Notes: generated by a model from the letters alone, not told the origin. Counted from the stretch's first letter, positions 10,187 through 23,719 are shown. The stretch is DNA of 64,000 bases from Oscheius dolichura (GCA_932521035.1 OW051495.1:496001-560000), one strand, 5' to 3'. Made by a program: numbers and translations.

Positions 10187-13100
10187 ATGGTATGCGAAGA
10201 CTGGTTGGTTGAAGAAGAGGTTCTAAATGTGAGTTTTTATTTATATTTTGATGGTATTATGTTATTTATTCATTCTAAAAAGTGTCTTTGGTCGAATTTT
10301 TAGCTATAGAAGATGTATGTACAACTTACGCGAAGAAAAATGCGAAAAAAAAACATATTTTTGTTCTAAAATGTTGCCAAAATGATCAGAATATTTCAAG
10401 GGGACTATTCGAAACTATTTCTGTGTTTTCACTGCTAAAAATATTCATTATTTTTTCAGGAAACAGCTTCAATTCGTGGTGGGATGACACGAAAACAAGA
10501 AGATTTGTTTCGTCGCGAGGGAGTCAAAATCTTGATGAAAACTGGCTCCGGCGAGGGAATAAAGCTGTAAGTCTTCATTTATTTCTCCTTTTCTTTATTC
10601 AAATAATTTTTAGAAAGCAAAATCCGACCCTCGCAACGGCTGCCGTTTTCTTTCACCGCTTTCATATGATCCACTCGTTTCAAGAATATCCCGGAGCTGT
10701 AAGCTTCTCCAAAAATAGAAAAGAAAACAAAATTCTCTTTAGATCTCAGCATTGACATGTATTTTTCTAGCGGGTAAGGTTGAAGAAACCCCGAAAAAAG
10801 TCAGAGACATCTGTAAAGCAGCCGAAGTGCGGTTTCCGCATATCTATAAGGCTCATCCTAATCTAGTCGTGAGTTTGTCCATTTCACTTATTTTTTTAGG
10901 ATTTTTATACTTCTAAGACATTTTAAATATTAGATCTGAATAATGCTATACTCGTGGGCTGATATGAGTTCCAAATAATTAAGAGAAATTTGAATTTTGT
11001 GCAATTGTCACAGCTAAAAGCGGCACAGCTTGACTTTTTACAATTTTTCCACTTTTTTCCCTTCTTTATGTTTTGGCAACGGGCTAAAATCGTTTCTTAC
11101 TGTCTAAATTCAATCAATAATCAATAAAATTGGAAAATTCTCCTAAAAATTTCAAAAATTAGCAAATTTCCAGGAAGAAGTGATGGGAGTCGAGAGGGTC
11201 CTCCTACAGGTATTGAAATTTGATCTTCAAGTGGAACATCCCTATAAGTATCTCATCGAATACATGAAAATACACGAGCTGTCAAAAGAAGACGTGAGTT
11301 TTTCATATTTATTCACTTTTTTTTGTTTCAATTCCCCAATAAGAAAGTGTTCTTCATATTCCTGGCAATCATGCTCCAGTAAATTTACGTTTATAAACGC
11401 GTAAAACCATCAAAAAAGGCCATATTTTGAAGAAAAACGAAGGATTCTCCCTATTTTTTCCATATTCAACACTGGAAAAGGTAAAATCCCGAGAAAGAAT
11501 CCCATAAATGGGCAAAACGCCGAATTTTGGGCGGAGTGTCGGCTGTTTGTGTCCGTATCTCAGTCATTTCTTGGTCGATTTCAAAAATTCAAAGACCTAG
11601 TTGGAGAACACGTCAAGACGCTTCTAATGAACCTAGTCATACCTCAACCACGCAGACAAAAAATTCTGTAGCTCCACAAACTTTGACAGAAGATATGTTC
11701 CGTAACGTGGCACGCCCGGGTGTTTGCTCACGCACCCGTAAAATCTCGGCAGCTCCCGATTTTAACAAGATTTCGAAGAAATGCCCCTTCGCGAATTAAA
11801 TTTTCCAATGTTCCAGGTTTCATATGAAATTCAACCAATCGTAAAAAAATCAATCGGCCGTCATAAAGCGGAATATTCCAGGCTTCAAATTACGTCCAGC
11901 GAGCGTGGACCTTCACCAACGACAGCTACTACACCCCAATTAGTCTACTCTGGGAGCCACAGATAATCGCCGTCGGGATGCTGCAGATGTCCTTCACCGT
12001 GGGACAGGATGCAAACTCCTTCAAGGTGGGGGTTCTTCCCCATTATTCACGGAATATCGCCCATTTTCAGCCAAAAGAAGAATGGTGGACTAATTTTATA
12101 AGCGATTTGAGTCCACAAATGTTGGAAAAAGTCTGTCATCTGGTAGGTTACCCACTTTTCTTCGTCGTTATTCAATTCAATTCATTTGAAAAGTATCTAG
12201 TAACTAGAAAATTCAAGCAATTCTCATAAAGCGCCACTGAAACAATTTAATTTATCCGAAACAGTTCTCAGCCCAGCCCAGTTACAAAATTATTGAGTTT
12301 TTATCATAGAACTGAAAGAAATAATCATTCACTTCTCAAAATTCGAAGCTTTTTTTTCACAAAAATGACTTGTTTTTAATATTTAGTCCCCACCAGGGCA
12401 TTCTCAGCTACAGAGAAGGGTTACAAACATTTTTGTACCTTCACCTCGGCCAAATGCGCTTTATAAACATCACAAAATGACTATCAGTAGTCTGCAGCCT
12501 ACAGCATGAGTAGGATAGACAGCAATTCCTGTATTTAGATGATCTACGAAAGTTTTGAGTTGGAAAACTTCTAAAATACTTACACGAACTGGTAAAGGAA
12601 GCCCTAGGTCTAAACTAACGGGCTCATTTATGAAATTGGCATAAGATAATCTTTAGAAAAAGTAGTGGAGAGAATGTTTCACCTAGGCTATGAAGGGTCT
12701 CCGAAACATTGACCCCCCGTTTTCGTAGGAACCTTCCACAATTCCAATATTCCAGGTCCTTGTCTTCTACGAGGATACCCGTGCCGAGGATGAGAAGCGT
12801 CTTCGTCAAAATGGCCAGGGCCCGTCCCATCCTGTCCCCGCAGCTACCCAGCGATCCCTCCCTCTCGCCCCAGTGGAGTCTCAAATGAGCCAGACCCCCT
12901 CTACCGGTAGTAACAACGGCTATATCCCGTCTCTAGTCCCCGGTTATACCGCTCCCCCTGGTCCCAGCTACAATCCACCCCCTACTGCCCCTCAAACTTA
13001 TAATGCCCCTCCTCAGGGTCCCTACAACCAGCCGGGTTATGTCCAGACCTTCAATCCCCTTCCTCCCCCACCTCCTTATAATGGGGGTGGTCCAGCGCCC

Positions 13101-13259
13101 CCTCAAAATTACGGGGCAGCCCAACAGGCCCCCTATAATCAAGTGCCGTCCCTTCATACCGGCTACAACCCGCCCCCACCTCAGCCCAGCTACGGGCATG
13201 GCCCCCCACCACCGGTTAATTATCATCCCCCACATCCAAATGGTCACCATCGCCGGTAA
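10187..13259 (+). CDS. ccnk-1: Cyclin K
   Basis: Cyclin K is the regulatory partner of CDK12/CDK13, which phosphorylates the RNA polymerase II C-terminal domain in the nucleus during elongation. Eight exons: 10187..10228, 10460..10566, 10614..10698, 10743..10868, 11174..11293, 11882..12025, 12071..12142 and 12756..13259, total 399 residues. The cyclin box is clear: [86 protein letters not shown] and [14 protein letters not shown]. These match human cyclin K segment by segment, more closely than cyclin T or L. The last exon is low-complexity and rich in Pro, Tyr, Asn and Gly, like the proline-rich tail of vertebrate cyclin K. Intron 5 (588 nt) contains a copy of a dispersed repeat in the same orientation as the gene. 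Two AATAAA signals follow the stop. Confidence 0.93.
11508..11720 (+). repeat. Dispersed repeat R, copy in ccnk-1 intron 5
   Basis: Shares with the other copies GGCAAAACGCCGAA, GTCGGCTGTTTGTGTCCGTA, TTTCAAAAATTCAAAGACCT, AGTTGGAGAACACGTCAAGA and GATATGTTCCGTAACG. Followed by an inverted GCACCCGTAAAATCTCGGCA element. Confidence 0.85.
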
Positions 13260-13336
13260 TTCTCCTCCTCCTCTCTCTCTCTTTCTTTCTTTCTTTTTAT
13301 ATGAAAAAAACACGGGGTAGTTATATTGGTTGTGTA

Positions 13337-13359
13337 AATAAAGGTTTTGAAACAATAAA
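13337..13359 (+). promoter_or_regulatory. Poly(A) signals of ccnk-1
   Basis: Two AATAAA hexamers, 13337..13342 and 13354..13359, lie about 80 to 100 nt after the cyclin K stop codon, the usual nematode spacing. Confidence 0.7.
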
Positions 13360-13453
13360 ATCGAATGGTTTGAAAAGGACGTCGATTTTATTGAAGAGAT
13401 GAAACAGCAAAAATGACTCAAACTTATCACCAGAAAAAAAGCAAAAATATTTG

Positions 13454-13516
13454 TTCCCATGCTGGGAATCGAACCGGGCCGCCCGGGTGAAAGCCTAACC
13501 ACTAGACCACATGGGA
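13454..13516 (-). pseudogene. tRNA-Glu(UUC) pseudogene, anticodon arm deleted
   Basis: On the minus strand this reads as a near-complete eukaryotic tRNA-Glu: the acceptor strands TCCCATG and CATGGGA pair, the D arm has GGTCTAGTGGTTAGG (A box), the anticodon loop is CTTTCACCC (anticodon UUC), and the T arm has GGTTCGATTCC (B box). Compared with a normal tRNA-Glu about 8 nt are absent between the D arm and the anticodon loop, so the 5' strand of the anticodon stem is missing and the gene is only 63 nt. It cannot fold as a normal tRNA. The 3' flank on the same strand is AACAAATATTTTTGCTTTTTTTC, shared with other tRNA-like units here. It lies between the convergent 3' ends of cyclin K and TTC17. 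Confidence 0.8.
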
Positions 13517-13783
13517 GAGTGGAAGCGCCACCCTCTTTAAAAGATAATCTCCATTTGAGGAACACCCGCCAATACAGAAAAGCCGTAAAATTATAAAATC
13601 GGAGCTCCCATCCCATTGAATTGCCGTAAATTCGAGAATTTATATAAACAAGGTGAAGCCACAGGAATCTAATTGTCGTACCGGCTCAAAAGTCTTCTTG
13701 TCTGTCTGTCAGTGACACCTGTAACATATTTTCCCAACTTTTATTCCCTCATTGTCTAAACAATCCCAAAAAATAAGCAACAA

Positions 13784-13789
13784 TTTATT
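13784..13789 (-). promoter_or_regulatory. Poly(A) signal of the TTC17 gene
   Basis: AATAAA on the minus strand, about 135 nt downstream of the TTC17 stop codon. Confidence 0.6.
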
Positions 13790-13923
13790 TAAGTACACAA
13801 TGAAACCCGTGAAATCGTATGAAATCTCGTTTTCCCCTCACCAATACCCCCAAAAAAGGCAGATTCTGACAAAGAATGCGGTATATGACAAGCAAGATCA
13901 GCAAAGGCAAGGTTTTCTACATT

Positions 13924-16900
13924 TTAGGCAGCTTGAAAAGTGAATTTTTCACCGGAATGACAATAAATGGCACGGATTCTCTCCTTGGCGGGGTCGAAGT
14001 TATATTGGAGCGCTAGGGTACTGTAGTAGAATTCCAGGGACTTCTGGTAATCGCCCTGAAACGGTTTTTTTTTCGTTTTTGTTAGAAACAAAGGAACAAA
14101 TCATCCGTGACCACAAATCCGATATAAAACTCACAATTGAAGCATAAATATTGGCGATTGTGAAATGAATGGCGACGAGGTTGGGGGAGACGGAGAGAGC
14201 AGCTCCCGCGGCGATGAGAGCCGAATGGAGAAGACCCGCCTGATGGGCGATGTTGGCCAGGGAGACGAGAGAGACGTCTCTCATTTGGGGAGGAGCCGTC
14301 TGGAGGGCACACTGGAGACAGCCGACGGCACGGGGAGCATCGCCGACTACTCGCCAGTAGAGGGAAGAGAGGACACAGAGGAGCCAGTTCACATTGGCGC
14401 CGTCTGAAATATTTGAATACAAAGGGAAGACGATATGTTCAGTGGGAAGAGTAGGCAGCTGGAGGTTCTATAGGTTCAATGAAGTATTTTGCACAAAAAT
14501 TGGGGAACAGATTTTCAAAAATAAAATTATCTTTAGGCTTCGATGGCACTATTACAAGCCACCCTGCTTTTTGCTACACTAATTACACTTTGTACATTCT
14601 TCGGAATTGAAAATAAAATTTGCGATGTAGTTTTTATGCAATTCACAGTAACCCTTCCATTTTCCGTCGATATTTATCGAAAAAATTGTAGACTACTACT
14701 TGAAGCTAGGTTGAAACATTTGAAAGGGCGGCATTAGAAAAAGTTCCAAAAAAATTACATGAATCCGTCTTTTTTCGGATGAAATTGAAAATATTTCGAC
14801 ATCAATCGATCATCTTCTTTTGAAGGCCCGGCTATTTCAAGGCAATTTGAAACATTTTTTTCGGATTTTTCGTGTCTCGGATGGAAAAATAAAAGAGAAA
14901 GGAAGACTGACTCTGTCCCATGGCATTAGCCAGCATTGCCGTATGTAGTCTCGCCGCTACATGGTCGATAGTATCTCTCTCATTTCCCAGGGACTTCAAA
15001 CTCTGAAAAATGGAAATTTAGCCCAAATTTCCAGCCAATTTCCTACATCCGTGAGCATTTTTTCCTTCTTATAGAAGAGGAATTGATCGCTGAGGGCGAA
15101 GACGGGCAGGTGGTCCATTCCCAGGATGGGGGAGCCGCCGGTCTTCTCGACACTGGGACAGACAGGAAGAAGACCGGCTATGCCGGGAACGGGACCACGG
15201 AGGTCCACATACTTCTCGATGTCGATTCCTTTCGCGGTGACGGAAACCCAGGTGGACATTTGCTTCTCCAGGAGGACGGACAGCTTACTGACACCGTTAC
15301 ACATCGTGTTGGTGTGGCGGGGCGGCGGGAAGACTTCAAGACCTCTGAAAATGGGAATACAACTTGAAAGTTAAAAATGAAGTACGTTGGCTAGCGGCTG
15401 GAAACTTTATAAAAGCCATGAAACCGAGAAAAATGAGTGTTTGACTGTGTTTCCTACTGTAAAAAAGATCCAGAGACATGCCGGTTCCCGCCAATTTTGA
15501 ACTGCGCCAGGAAGAATTTTTAGGATGTTTCATTTGAGACAGAGTTCATCAATGTGAACGTTCTGTCTTTTTTCCTAATAACAGGGCCATAAAACGGAAA
15601 AATATTCTAGAGAAGCCGGAAAATGGTATTCCACATATTCTCAGAAGAAGCGATGGTTGGTGGAAAAGAGAAATTATGAATGTTCGGGAAAACACATAAA
15701 CTATCCTCAACTCTAGGGTCTATAACCAATTGCTCTCAAATTTCTCTAATTTGTGCATACTAACTTTCTAATCTGCTTCAAACTCGGCCTTGGAAGTGCT
15801 TCCGGCAACCTGACGTCCCATTCGAGCATTTCTCTCTTTTCTTTGATCCACAAGAAGGATAAAGGCTTCTAAATTGCTTTTTCTTTACTTCTGTCTCGAT
15901 ACTGACTGGTGGAAGTTTAGCCAAATTCGATTTCACTTCTTCTTCCCAAAAATCGACAGTTTCCTTTGCGGGTACGGTAGAACGGTAGCGCATTTCGTTC
16001 ACGGTGCGGGACCACCATTCTTGGGGACGGGGGGCAAAGAACAGGGCAGTTCCACCGTAATCCAGGGGCAGCTCGTCGGTTTCAATGGATTGGGCAGCTC
16101 CGGCATCGTCCACAAAGGCCGGGAGAAGTGGTTTCGATACTGGAAATGGGTATTTTAGCTGGTAAAAGTGTTGGAAATCAATTGAAAATACGCTGTAGAT
16201 CCTTTTTTATGCTCTGTGGTAACATTATAAACGTCTACCGTATAATCAGGCATTCTGATAACTCTACAGGTTCAATAGCGATAAATTTTCATGTTTCCAT
16301 CCACTTTACAAGAGATTTTTGTATCAAACTGTAGCCCAAATGTCCTCTACAAAAGCAGCTAATTTCCAGAATTTATCTCTCTAATTTCGAGAAATGGGAG
16401 GGCAAAAATTATGTCACTCCTAATTTGCGGCGCCGCTTGGAGCCTCCATAACTCCAGTTAGTCTTTGGTTCGACCCCCTCTCGCTAATTTTTTTTTTGCT
16501 TTTTATTTTTTCATGGATATAGACTAATTAGATCATGGGGAAAAAACTAGGTAAAATTCGAATTAGACCACAAATTATTATTGAAATTTCGGTAAAATGA
16601 TCGAAAAAGTGCAAGGTTTTACGGGATCTATTAAAATTTCGTTTCTTATTTTGTTACAGAGCCAAATAAACTCACGAGTCTGGAAGATGCTCAAGAATGG
16701 CGATACAATATTGACGAAGGGTGCCGTCGGGTAAGAAACCCCGGTGTAGATGCCGTTACACCGGTTGTAGACCAACTTATAGCTGGATTCCTCCACCACG
16801 TAGCATCGCTCCTCTCCCATTTTGGTCTTGAAGCAGACGGCATTCTGTACCCGGGCCGTGCAACAGACCGTAGGGAATTGGCTTGAAATGGCGTGTTTTG

Positions 16901-19900
16901 TCGACTAAAATAGGGGAAATTGAAGTATAAAAAAGAAAAAGTTGCTACCTTTCCACTACAGGCTACTTTGAGAAGATCTTCGGCGATTCTTCGATTTCCC
17001 GGGTCTTTATCCACGGCGTCTTTCAAATGGTAGAGCGCCCCGTCCACGTCAGGGACCAACAGTTCGATTCTGCCCTGGAGCCAGGGAAGGTAGGGCTGAA
17101 AATGAGGACTGGGACATGCTAATCAGTCGAACGACGCAGTACTAAAGTATAAAATATTCTCAAGCTCATATAGAACTAGGAAAACATTTTAAATTTTCAT
17201 AAAAAAGGATTCTATGGGGAAAAAGGGAACCACATCTGATCTGCAAAGAGATTTTCAATATGATCACAATCATTACTTCTCTTCTAACTTTCATTACTTC
17301 TCTTGTACAACTTTCATTATAAGAAAATCTTGAAGCAAAGGAAAGTTACCCCAATTATCTTAAGCTTCATGGCTTATATTTGTTCGTATACAAAATACAA
17401 TCTTCCCAAAATTGAAGGACAGTTTGATCGGAACTTCCCAAGGAAGATAAACACATGAATTTTATGCTTTTTGCAATAGAAGAATTAGCGTTATTACTTA
17501 TTTTTCCCAGGTTCGCTTTATGTTTCAGCCGCAATACATAAAAGACACGAATTTTGCCTTTACAATATATAGTTGGGAATTCATTTGACTAAAATTTTCG
17601 CGTTCTTTTTCTATTCAGCAAATTCAGGCGATCCTCTTCTTATAGTCCATTTCCAACGGCTATTTTATGGATTGAAATTTGGCGGCGCGTATCCGCTACG
17701 GGATCAGATCTGAAAGCTTCCTGGTCCCACAGCGGAGAGGTTATTCCGTGGAATGGATTATATTTCAATTCGAATCCAAGATACACCGCTCAAGTAATTG
17801 GAATATATTACCCAGTATTTACAAAACTCTTGGAAGAAAATAGTAAACACTTTCCAAAATTCGGAAATGTTTCGCCATACTCTTATTACGCAGCCATGAA
17901 TATTGTAGCAATAAGTTTCTCATTCGACTCACATGTTCCTTATCCACCCCAGCTGCCATATTCAGAAACTCCAGAGCCTCTTCTTTGTTTCCAGTTGCTC
18001 GGAATATAACCTGGGCAATTTGGAACAGAGCTAGATCAGAGGTATTCGGCTGAAAATGGATACTGTAACAGAAAAAGACGAGAAATAGACTGACACTATT
18101 GAGAACCGACTCCATTAGACAGTAGAGAGCCTGACGGGGATAGCCCTTCACTCGCCAATAGAGACCAGCCAAATTGAGGGCCAACCAACGGGGTCCGATG
18201 TTCTGGAAGAGGAAACGGTCAACTTTGTGAGGGGCACGGTATATTCTCATGGTTATATTCGAAATTTATTGGTAAAGCCATTATTTTTGTGACACATCAG
18301 TTCTCATTGGGTTGTATTTATTTTATACACTTTTTGGTACCGAGAAAATGTTAAAAGCCAGTGATCTGACTATACAGCAATGACGCTATTGAGCGACTTC
18401 TATTATTCTCGTTATTTTAGAGATTTTGATATTTCAGAGGCTCTATTTACGGTCATTTCAGTCTCTTCCCAATTGTTTTGAAGAGTTTTTCCGGCTTTCC
18501 CTAATTTTCTACTTTTTTTTGTGGTGGAGTTTGATCATTTTATGAGATAACAGGCTGCTTATTTTGAAAATGTCCGACCCAACAGCACTCAATGGTTTTC
18601 AACTGTTTTATAATCTTTTTTTAACCAAAGAAACGTTAAATTTCAACATTTTGACAGTACAAGGCTAAGAGCAAAACTGGTTGTTGAGAAAACCATTGAA
18701 AATCGTTGAATAGCTCCATATCGCGAGATATTTTTGCTGTTTTATCTCTTCTACTAAAATATTCCTTTCCTGTTTCTATCAATTTATCTTTATTGGGTAT
18801 GAAAAGTTTCAGTTCAACGAAAGTTTCAGCTGTTCTATTTGTGTTCTGGTAAATTACTCGTCTCTAATACTCCTTTACCACTTTTGTCACATTTTACCAC
18901 CTACACCACTAAACTTCCCTAATATCAATTGCTACTTGTAAATGACTCACATCTTCCAGTAGGGTCCGTATCCTCTGTCCAACTTCAGCCATATCCAGCA
19001 ATTTATCAGCCAGTCGGATAAGAACCGCCTTTAGTTGACCCTCAGCGTATTCTGTCTTGAAACCGGCGATTGCCATGATTGTTTTGATCGAGGAATACTG
19101 TAATTTATTTGTTTTGAAGGGGAAATATTATAAAAAACCGGGGAGAATGGATTGCCTTCCAGTTTTTGTGTCTGACAGAAGGGTTCATTCCATGGCAGCG
19201 GATGTTCATCGTTATGTTCCAGGCCGAGGTATTTAGTCAGCAGCTCGGAGGCTCTGGAATATCACAATCACTAGATTATCTCTGCCAATTATAGCCAAAA
19301 CCTTGTTGCGCGCTTCCCAAACATGCTGCAATACACCGAATGATAGAATTCTCTCATTTTTGCACATTTTTCACCGATTTTTTTTGGTTTTTTTGCCTAA
19401 TTTTTCAGGTTCACAATATCAAGAAGCTCGACTACTTTATAAAAATCCAAAAAAAATGGATAAAAGAGCGCGGTAAACGATATTGGTAGCTGGAGCGCGC
19501 TTACGGCGCACTGTTTACAAAAAAAGGAATACGGTATTTACACTGACATATAGCCTCTGTCTTCCGGTGGAATCCATATCTGTAGCATACTCTTGGTGCT
19601 AAAAATATCCGTCTTGGAGACAATCGCCTGGCAGTCGACGGTGCTTGGCCAGTCCGTCCGCCGCCAGTAGCGATCTTTCGGCAGGGAGTCGGAATTGCTG
19701 GAAAAATTTGGTATAATTATGTTTTTTTACGAAGAGAGCTAATAAGATCAATATGTTTTAGTGGATTCTTATAATCTCGCCAAAACTTTCTTTTCTATTA
19801 GGAGATTTGTCGGTCCAAAAAATAGTGCTCTTCTCACCTCAACGGGTATTTCTTCTTCATCGCCTGATCAAATGACAAGTTCTCCTTGATATTTTTCAAC

Positions 19901-22900
19901 TTCTTCTCGAAATTTCGATCCTTCGGGAAGAGTTCAGCTATTCGCCATGTAGTGTCGTTCAACTGGAATGTTTGATTACTTTTTCTCGGAATTTTTAAAG
20001 TTCTATAGCGTCCATTTCAGATAAGGAGAAGAACTAAAACGTTCGGCGGCTACCGCGAAAGAAATTGGTTTAGCTAGCAATTACGGCTTGTAAACAGCGG
20101 GCACACTGCCTAAAGTCCACTTCATTACTATTTTTCAATTTTTTTTTGTGTTATGGCATACATTTTAGGGTACAAAGTGTGGATAGAAACGTTGTTCAGT
20201 GAAAATAAGAATTTTGGCCGATAATTACACCTTGTAAACACCGCGCGCCTCCTGTATTTATGCAAAATCCGAAAGAATTCCCAATTTTATATTACAAAAA
20301 CTTACCGGGGGTCTTGAAGTGAGAGTCTTCTTCCTCATCGGCCCGATAAAATCCTCATAGCCCTTCGGATTCCGTATCTCGCAATACAGTACCCCGGCGA
20401 TGTTGTTCGGATTGATGGAGAGGGGAAATCGCTTGGCTATTGACGCCACACACTCCCGATCTGGAGAATATTACTCGTGTTTTTGAAGAAATGGAAAAAT
20501 TACGGGGATTGAAGCCGTATTTTGAGAGTTCATAGCCTAATTTTTGGAAATTTCGCAGCTCGGCGTCGGCTATACGCGACAGGATCTGTTCTTCGTTCTG
20601 CATCTGAAATAGAGATATTTGCTTTTTTTGGTTTTGGTCAATGAATAAGAAAACGAGGGAGAGGATTTAGTTGATTCATGTGCAAAAGATTGATGCTTCA
20701 CCTATATTGGCAAAACGCCGAAATTCGGGGCGCGCCCGTTTTCGGCCGTAGAAAGGAGTGTCGGCTGTTTGTGTCCGTATGTCGGGTATTTCTTGACCGA
20801 TTTCAAAAATTCAAAGACCTAGTTGGAGAGCACGTCAAGACGATTCTAATGAACCCAGTCATCTCAATCGCCCCGACAAAACAATCTGTAGCCCCACAAA
20901 CGTTGACAAATGATATGTTACGTAACGCGGCGAGACCGAGCGTTTGTCCAAGTATGACCATCTTGACGGTTTCAATAGCAAACATAGCAAAAGAACGGTT
21001 GATACTTCTTGAAGGTGAAAGCAAAGCGCATTTTGTCCTATTTTTTTAGTTTTATAGAAAAAATAAAACTATAAAAATTCCAACTTCCCATTGTTTTTTC
21101 CCAGTGCTCCAAATCCCAAAAAGAGAAGTAAAAGGGCTTACCCGAGTGCCGTAGATCTCATTAAATCGTAACTTTTCAGTCAATAACAGTTCCAAATTCA
21201 CCTGAAAGCAGAAATCTCCGCTCCTGTCCGCCTTCTTCCCACTTACCCGTTGTTCTTCGAGTTCTTTTGTGACCGCCAGTTGGCATGACAGTACCGAGTG
21301 TTTCTCTTCAATACTTTTCATAATCTTATCCCATCCGTGGATCTTTTTTTTATCCTTTTCCATCATTTGCTGAAAAACTCACATTGTCACTCAAAAAACA
21401 AGACTGACAATGGCCTGAAACTGCCCGAAATCTAAATATTCTGACCAAAACATGGGAAAATTTAAAAAAAAAGGAAGAATTTGACTCACAGATTCGAGAT
21501 GAATAGCCTCTGCGTAGTCCCTAGCGGCGTCTGCTACAGTCTTCAACGTGACGGTCACATTTCCCAGCTTTTCTCTATAATAAGAAGGATTTATAGAGCA
21601 AAATGAAACCCTACATTGAGAGAAGACAGTCCCCATTGACGGCGTGGATCAAAGTCAGCCGGCAGAAGGGGTCAGAAAACGGCTGGACGCTGTCGCTGAA
21701 CCACTGAAAACGACCAAATTTTGACTGGAAGCGTTGTGAAAAATTCGGGTAAATTGAGATCCTCCATTGATTACCCCCCTTGCATCGTGAAATATTACGT
21801 AGGGAACCCGGAACATTAAATTTTTTTACATTTTGCGGTTTTACGAAGAATACTAAAGTTTTGAGACAGGTTTCGGAACACTGGGAATCCAAGAGGTGCT
21901 TGAGAAATTTTTGCAAAAGATTCCAGGATTTTTTGTGAATTTTTGGTATCAGGTCATCTATTTTAGTGGTAGGCGAGCGATCTTATTCGATAATTCACTT
22001 GTAACTTGAATAAAGTCCGTCATTTCCATTTTGATACAGAAATTATAATTCAGAAATCAGGCCAGCCTATTTTACATTTTTTAAATGTTTTGTCACTCCT
22101 TTATTAGATTATTTCACGGTTGTAACACATTGATTACATCGTCTTGAAATAGTAATTTTTTCCCTTCAAAAGTCTCCATTTTTTGAATCTGGAACCTACC
22201 ATAGCCAATACAGCTGCTTCATTCGGCTTCCCTGCATAGTTCAACAGTGTGATGGCTGCCGTTTGGATGGCCTGCTCCATATAAGCTCTATATTCCCCAG
22301 AATGATGAGTTCCCGCCTTGAGAACGGTCGCAGCTGTCCGGTAACAGTTCAGCGCCTCGTTCACATTGCCGTCACTCCGCCAATACGCCGCGGCCATCAT
22401 GTGCAGGTACGGGTGGGCCGAGATTTCCTGAACCGGAGATTATTTGATAATAGAATTCCTAATGTTCTAGAAACCCGTCAAAAGGTCCGGGAGTCCTGAA
22501 AATAGCGATGATGCGAGCTTACACGGATAATGCCGAAAATTTGGTTAGAAAACGTTTCAGCGGTTCTTTTTATTTAAAAATATCCCCGTTGTTAGTTTCT
22601 AGGTATTATCCACGACTAAATTACCTTATTCTCCGTCCAGGCCAGCATTTTCCCGAGAAATTTACTGATTTCTTTGAAGGATTTGCCCTTGAAGTCCAAA
22701 TAATCCGACAAGATCTTCAAATATTCCGAATCCGAATGTTTTGCTCGTCCTTTTAGTTCAGAGATTTTCTGGAAAAGTCACTACATCGTCTAATAATTGG
22801 AAATTACCAAGTCGTTCTCTTGTTCAGCGGGAAAATTGGATTTCTCGAAGAATTTTGAACAAAGCGGCTCCGTGGCGTCATTATTGGGGAGAGAAGTCGA

Positions 22901-23719
22901 TTTTAGCTGGGAAATGTATCTAAAAAAGGGAAAACTTGAATAAAATGAAAAAATAAGGACTCACTCTTGGTTCAGGACAGCATAATCCGTACAAACTTCT
23001 AGGGAATAGCTGGATTTGAAGAGATCTTTGGTGATTTTGATGTCGGCCGCCCGTTGGCAGTGGGGATTCTCTATTTTCACCCGACTCTCAATATCCGGTT
23101 CGTCTAACTTCTCCCGTTTGGTTATTGATCTCTGGAATGGAACGAATTATTGAAAGAATTTAACGGTTTTATGAAGGCTAGTAAATCTTTTTGGGGGAAG
23201 AGGCTCCATTATTTTTGGTGGCCCCGCCGTTATAAAGCTGTCTCGAAACTTTACAAAGAATCCAGAAGTCTTCTCCTTTTCAAAACAATGTTGTTTGGCT
23301 GATATGATCTTTTGAATTTTACCCGCCTTATAAAAAGCGCAATATTAGATTTTTACCAGTCTTTTCCTCTTTTTCAATCCGTTCTGTAGCACTGCAACAA
23401 AAATAAAACTCTAAAATCTCCCTAAAAAACGATAAAACTAAAAAGCTCTCACCAGTGTTTTATTTAGCTCCAAGTAGCTCTTCCCGAAAGCTTTTACACT
23501 GTCGACCTGTCTCAGAAAGTCGACCAACGACCCCGGATAGTTTAAACTAAACGGGGAATCTATCTAAAAAGAAGAAAACTCGAAAAAGAACGGACTAATC
23601 CCTACCACGGCTTCGATTTTCTTTCCGTCGTCTGATATTCTCCACTGATGAGCACAAAAAACATCTTGTAGACTGATTAGAAATATCAAATACCATGCTT
23701 TTAGTCTCCTGGTCGACAT
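13924..23719 (-). CDS. TTC17 orthologue (tetratricopeptide repeat protein 17)
   Basis: TTC17 proteins carry many TPR units and have been linked to actin polymerisation and ciliogenesis in vertebrates. Exons, 5' to 3': 23719..23606, 23563..23453, 23383..23357, 23131..22965, 22919..22808, 22768..22625, 22427..22200, 21703..21615, 21574..21490, 21369..21247, 21201..21142, 20603..20504, 20460..20306, 19962..19838, 19697..19548, 19253..19139, 19097..18951, 18202..18095, 18049..17933, 17095..16949, 16904..16676, 16139..about 15889, 15344..15047, 15002..14912, 14403..14135 and 14055..13924, giving about 1230 residues (human 1141). The N-terminus has a signal peptide, then HQWRISDDGKKIEAV and IDSPFSLNYPGSLVDFLRQ, matching the start of human TTC17. 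A coiled-coil follows (KHSVLSCQLAVTKELEEQR). TPR-like segments include AGLYWRVKGYPRQALYC and SSLYWRVVGDAPRAVGCLQ. The C-terminus ends GDYQKSLEFYYSTL then PAKERIRAIYCH, again as in human. One junction (15889 to 15344) does not keep frame; either the exon extends to a GTTGCC donor near 15810 or a micro-exon was missed. One intron holds an antisense copy of the dispersed repeat. Confidence 0.9.
16434..16510 (+). repeat. tRNA-like unit in a TTC17 intron
   Basis: GGTTCGACCCCCTCTCGC (B-box-like) is followed by TTTTTTTTTTGCTTTTTATT. It lies in a TTC17 intron on the opposite strand. Confidence 0.45.
20703..20945 (+). repeat. Dispersed repeat R, copy in a TTC17 intron
   Basis: Full-length copy beginning GGCAAAACGCCGAAATTCGG and ending ATGTTACGTAACGCGGCGAG, antisense to the host gene. 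Confidence 0.85.

Noticed and set aside
11527-11799. Open frame [20 protein letters not shown] repeated in three places
   Set aside because: It is the translation of repeat R. The fourth copy and the sequence divergence do not favour one frame, so it reflects nucleotide identity, not protein selection.
12933-13616. 227-codon minus-strand frame opposite cyclin K
   Set aside because: Antisense shadow of the Pro/Tyr-rich last exon of cyclin K running on through the tRNA pseudogene.
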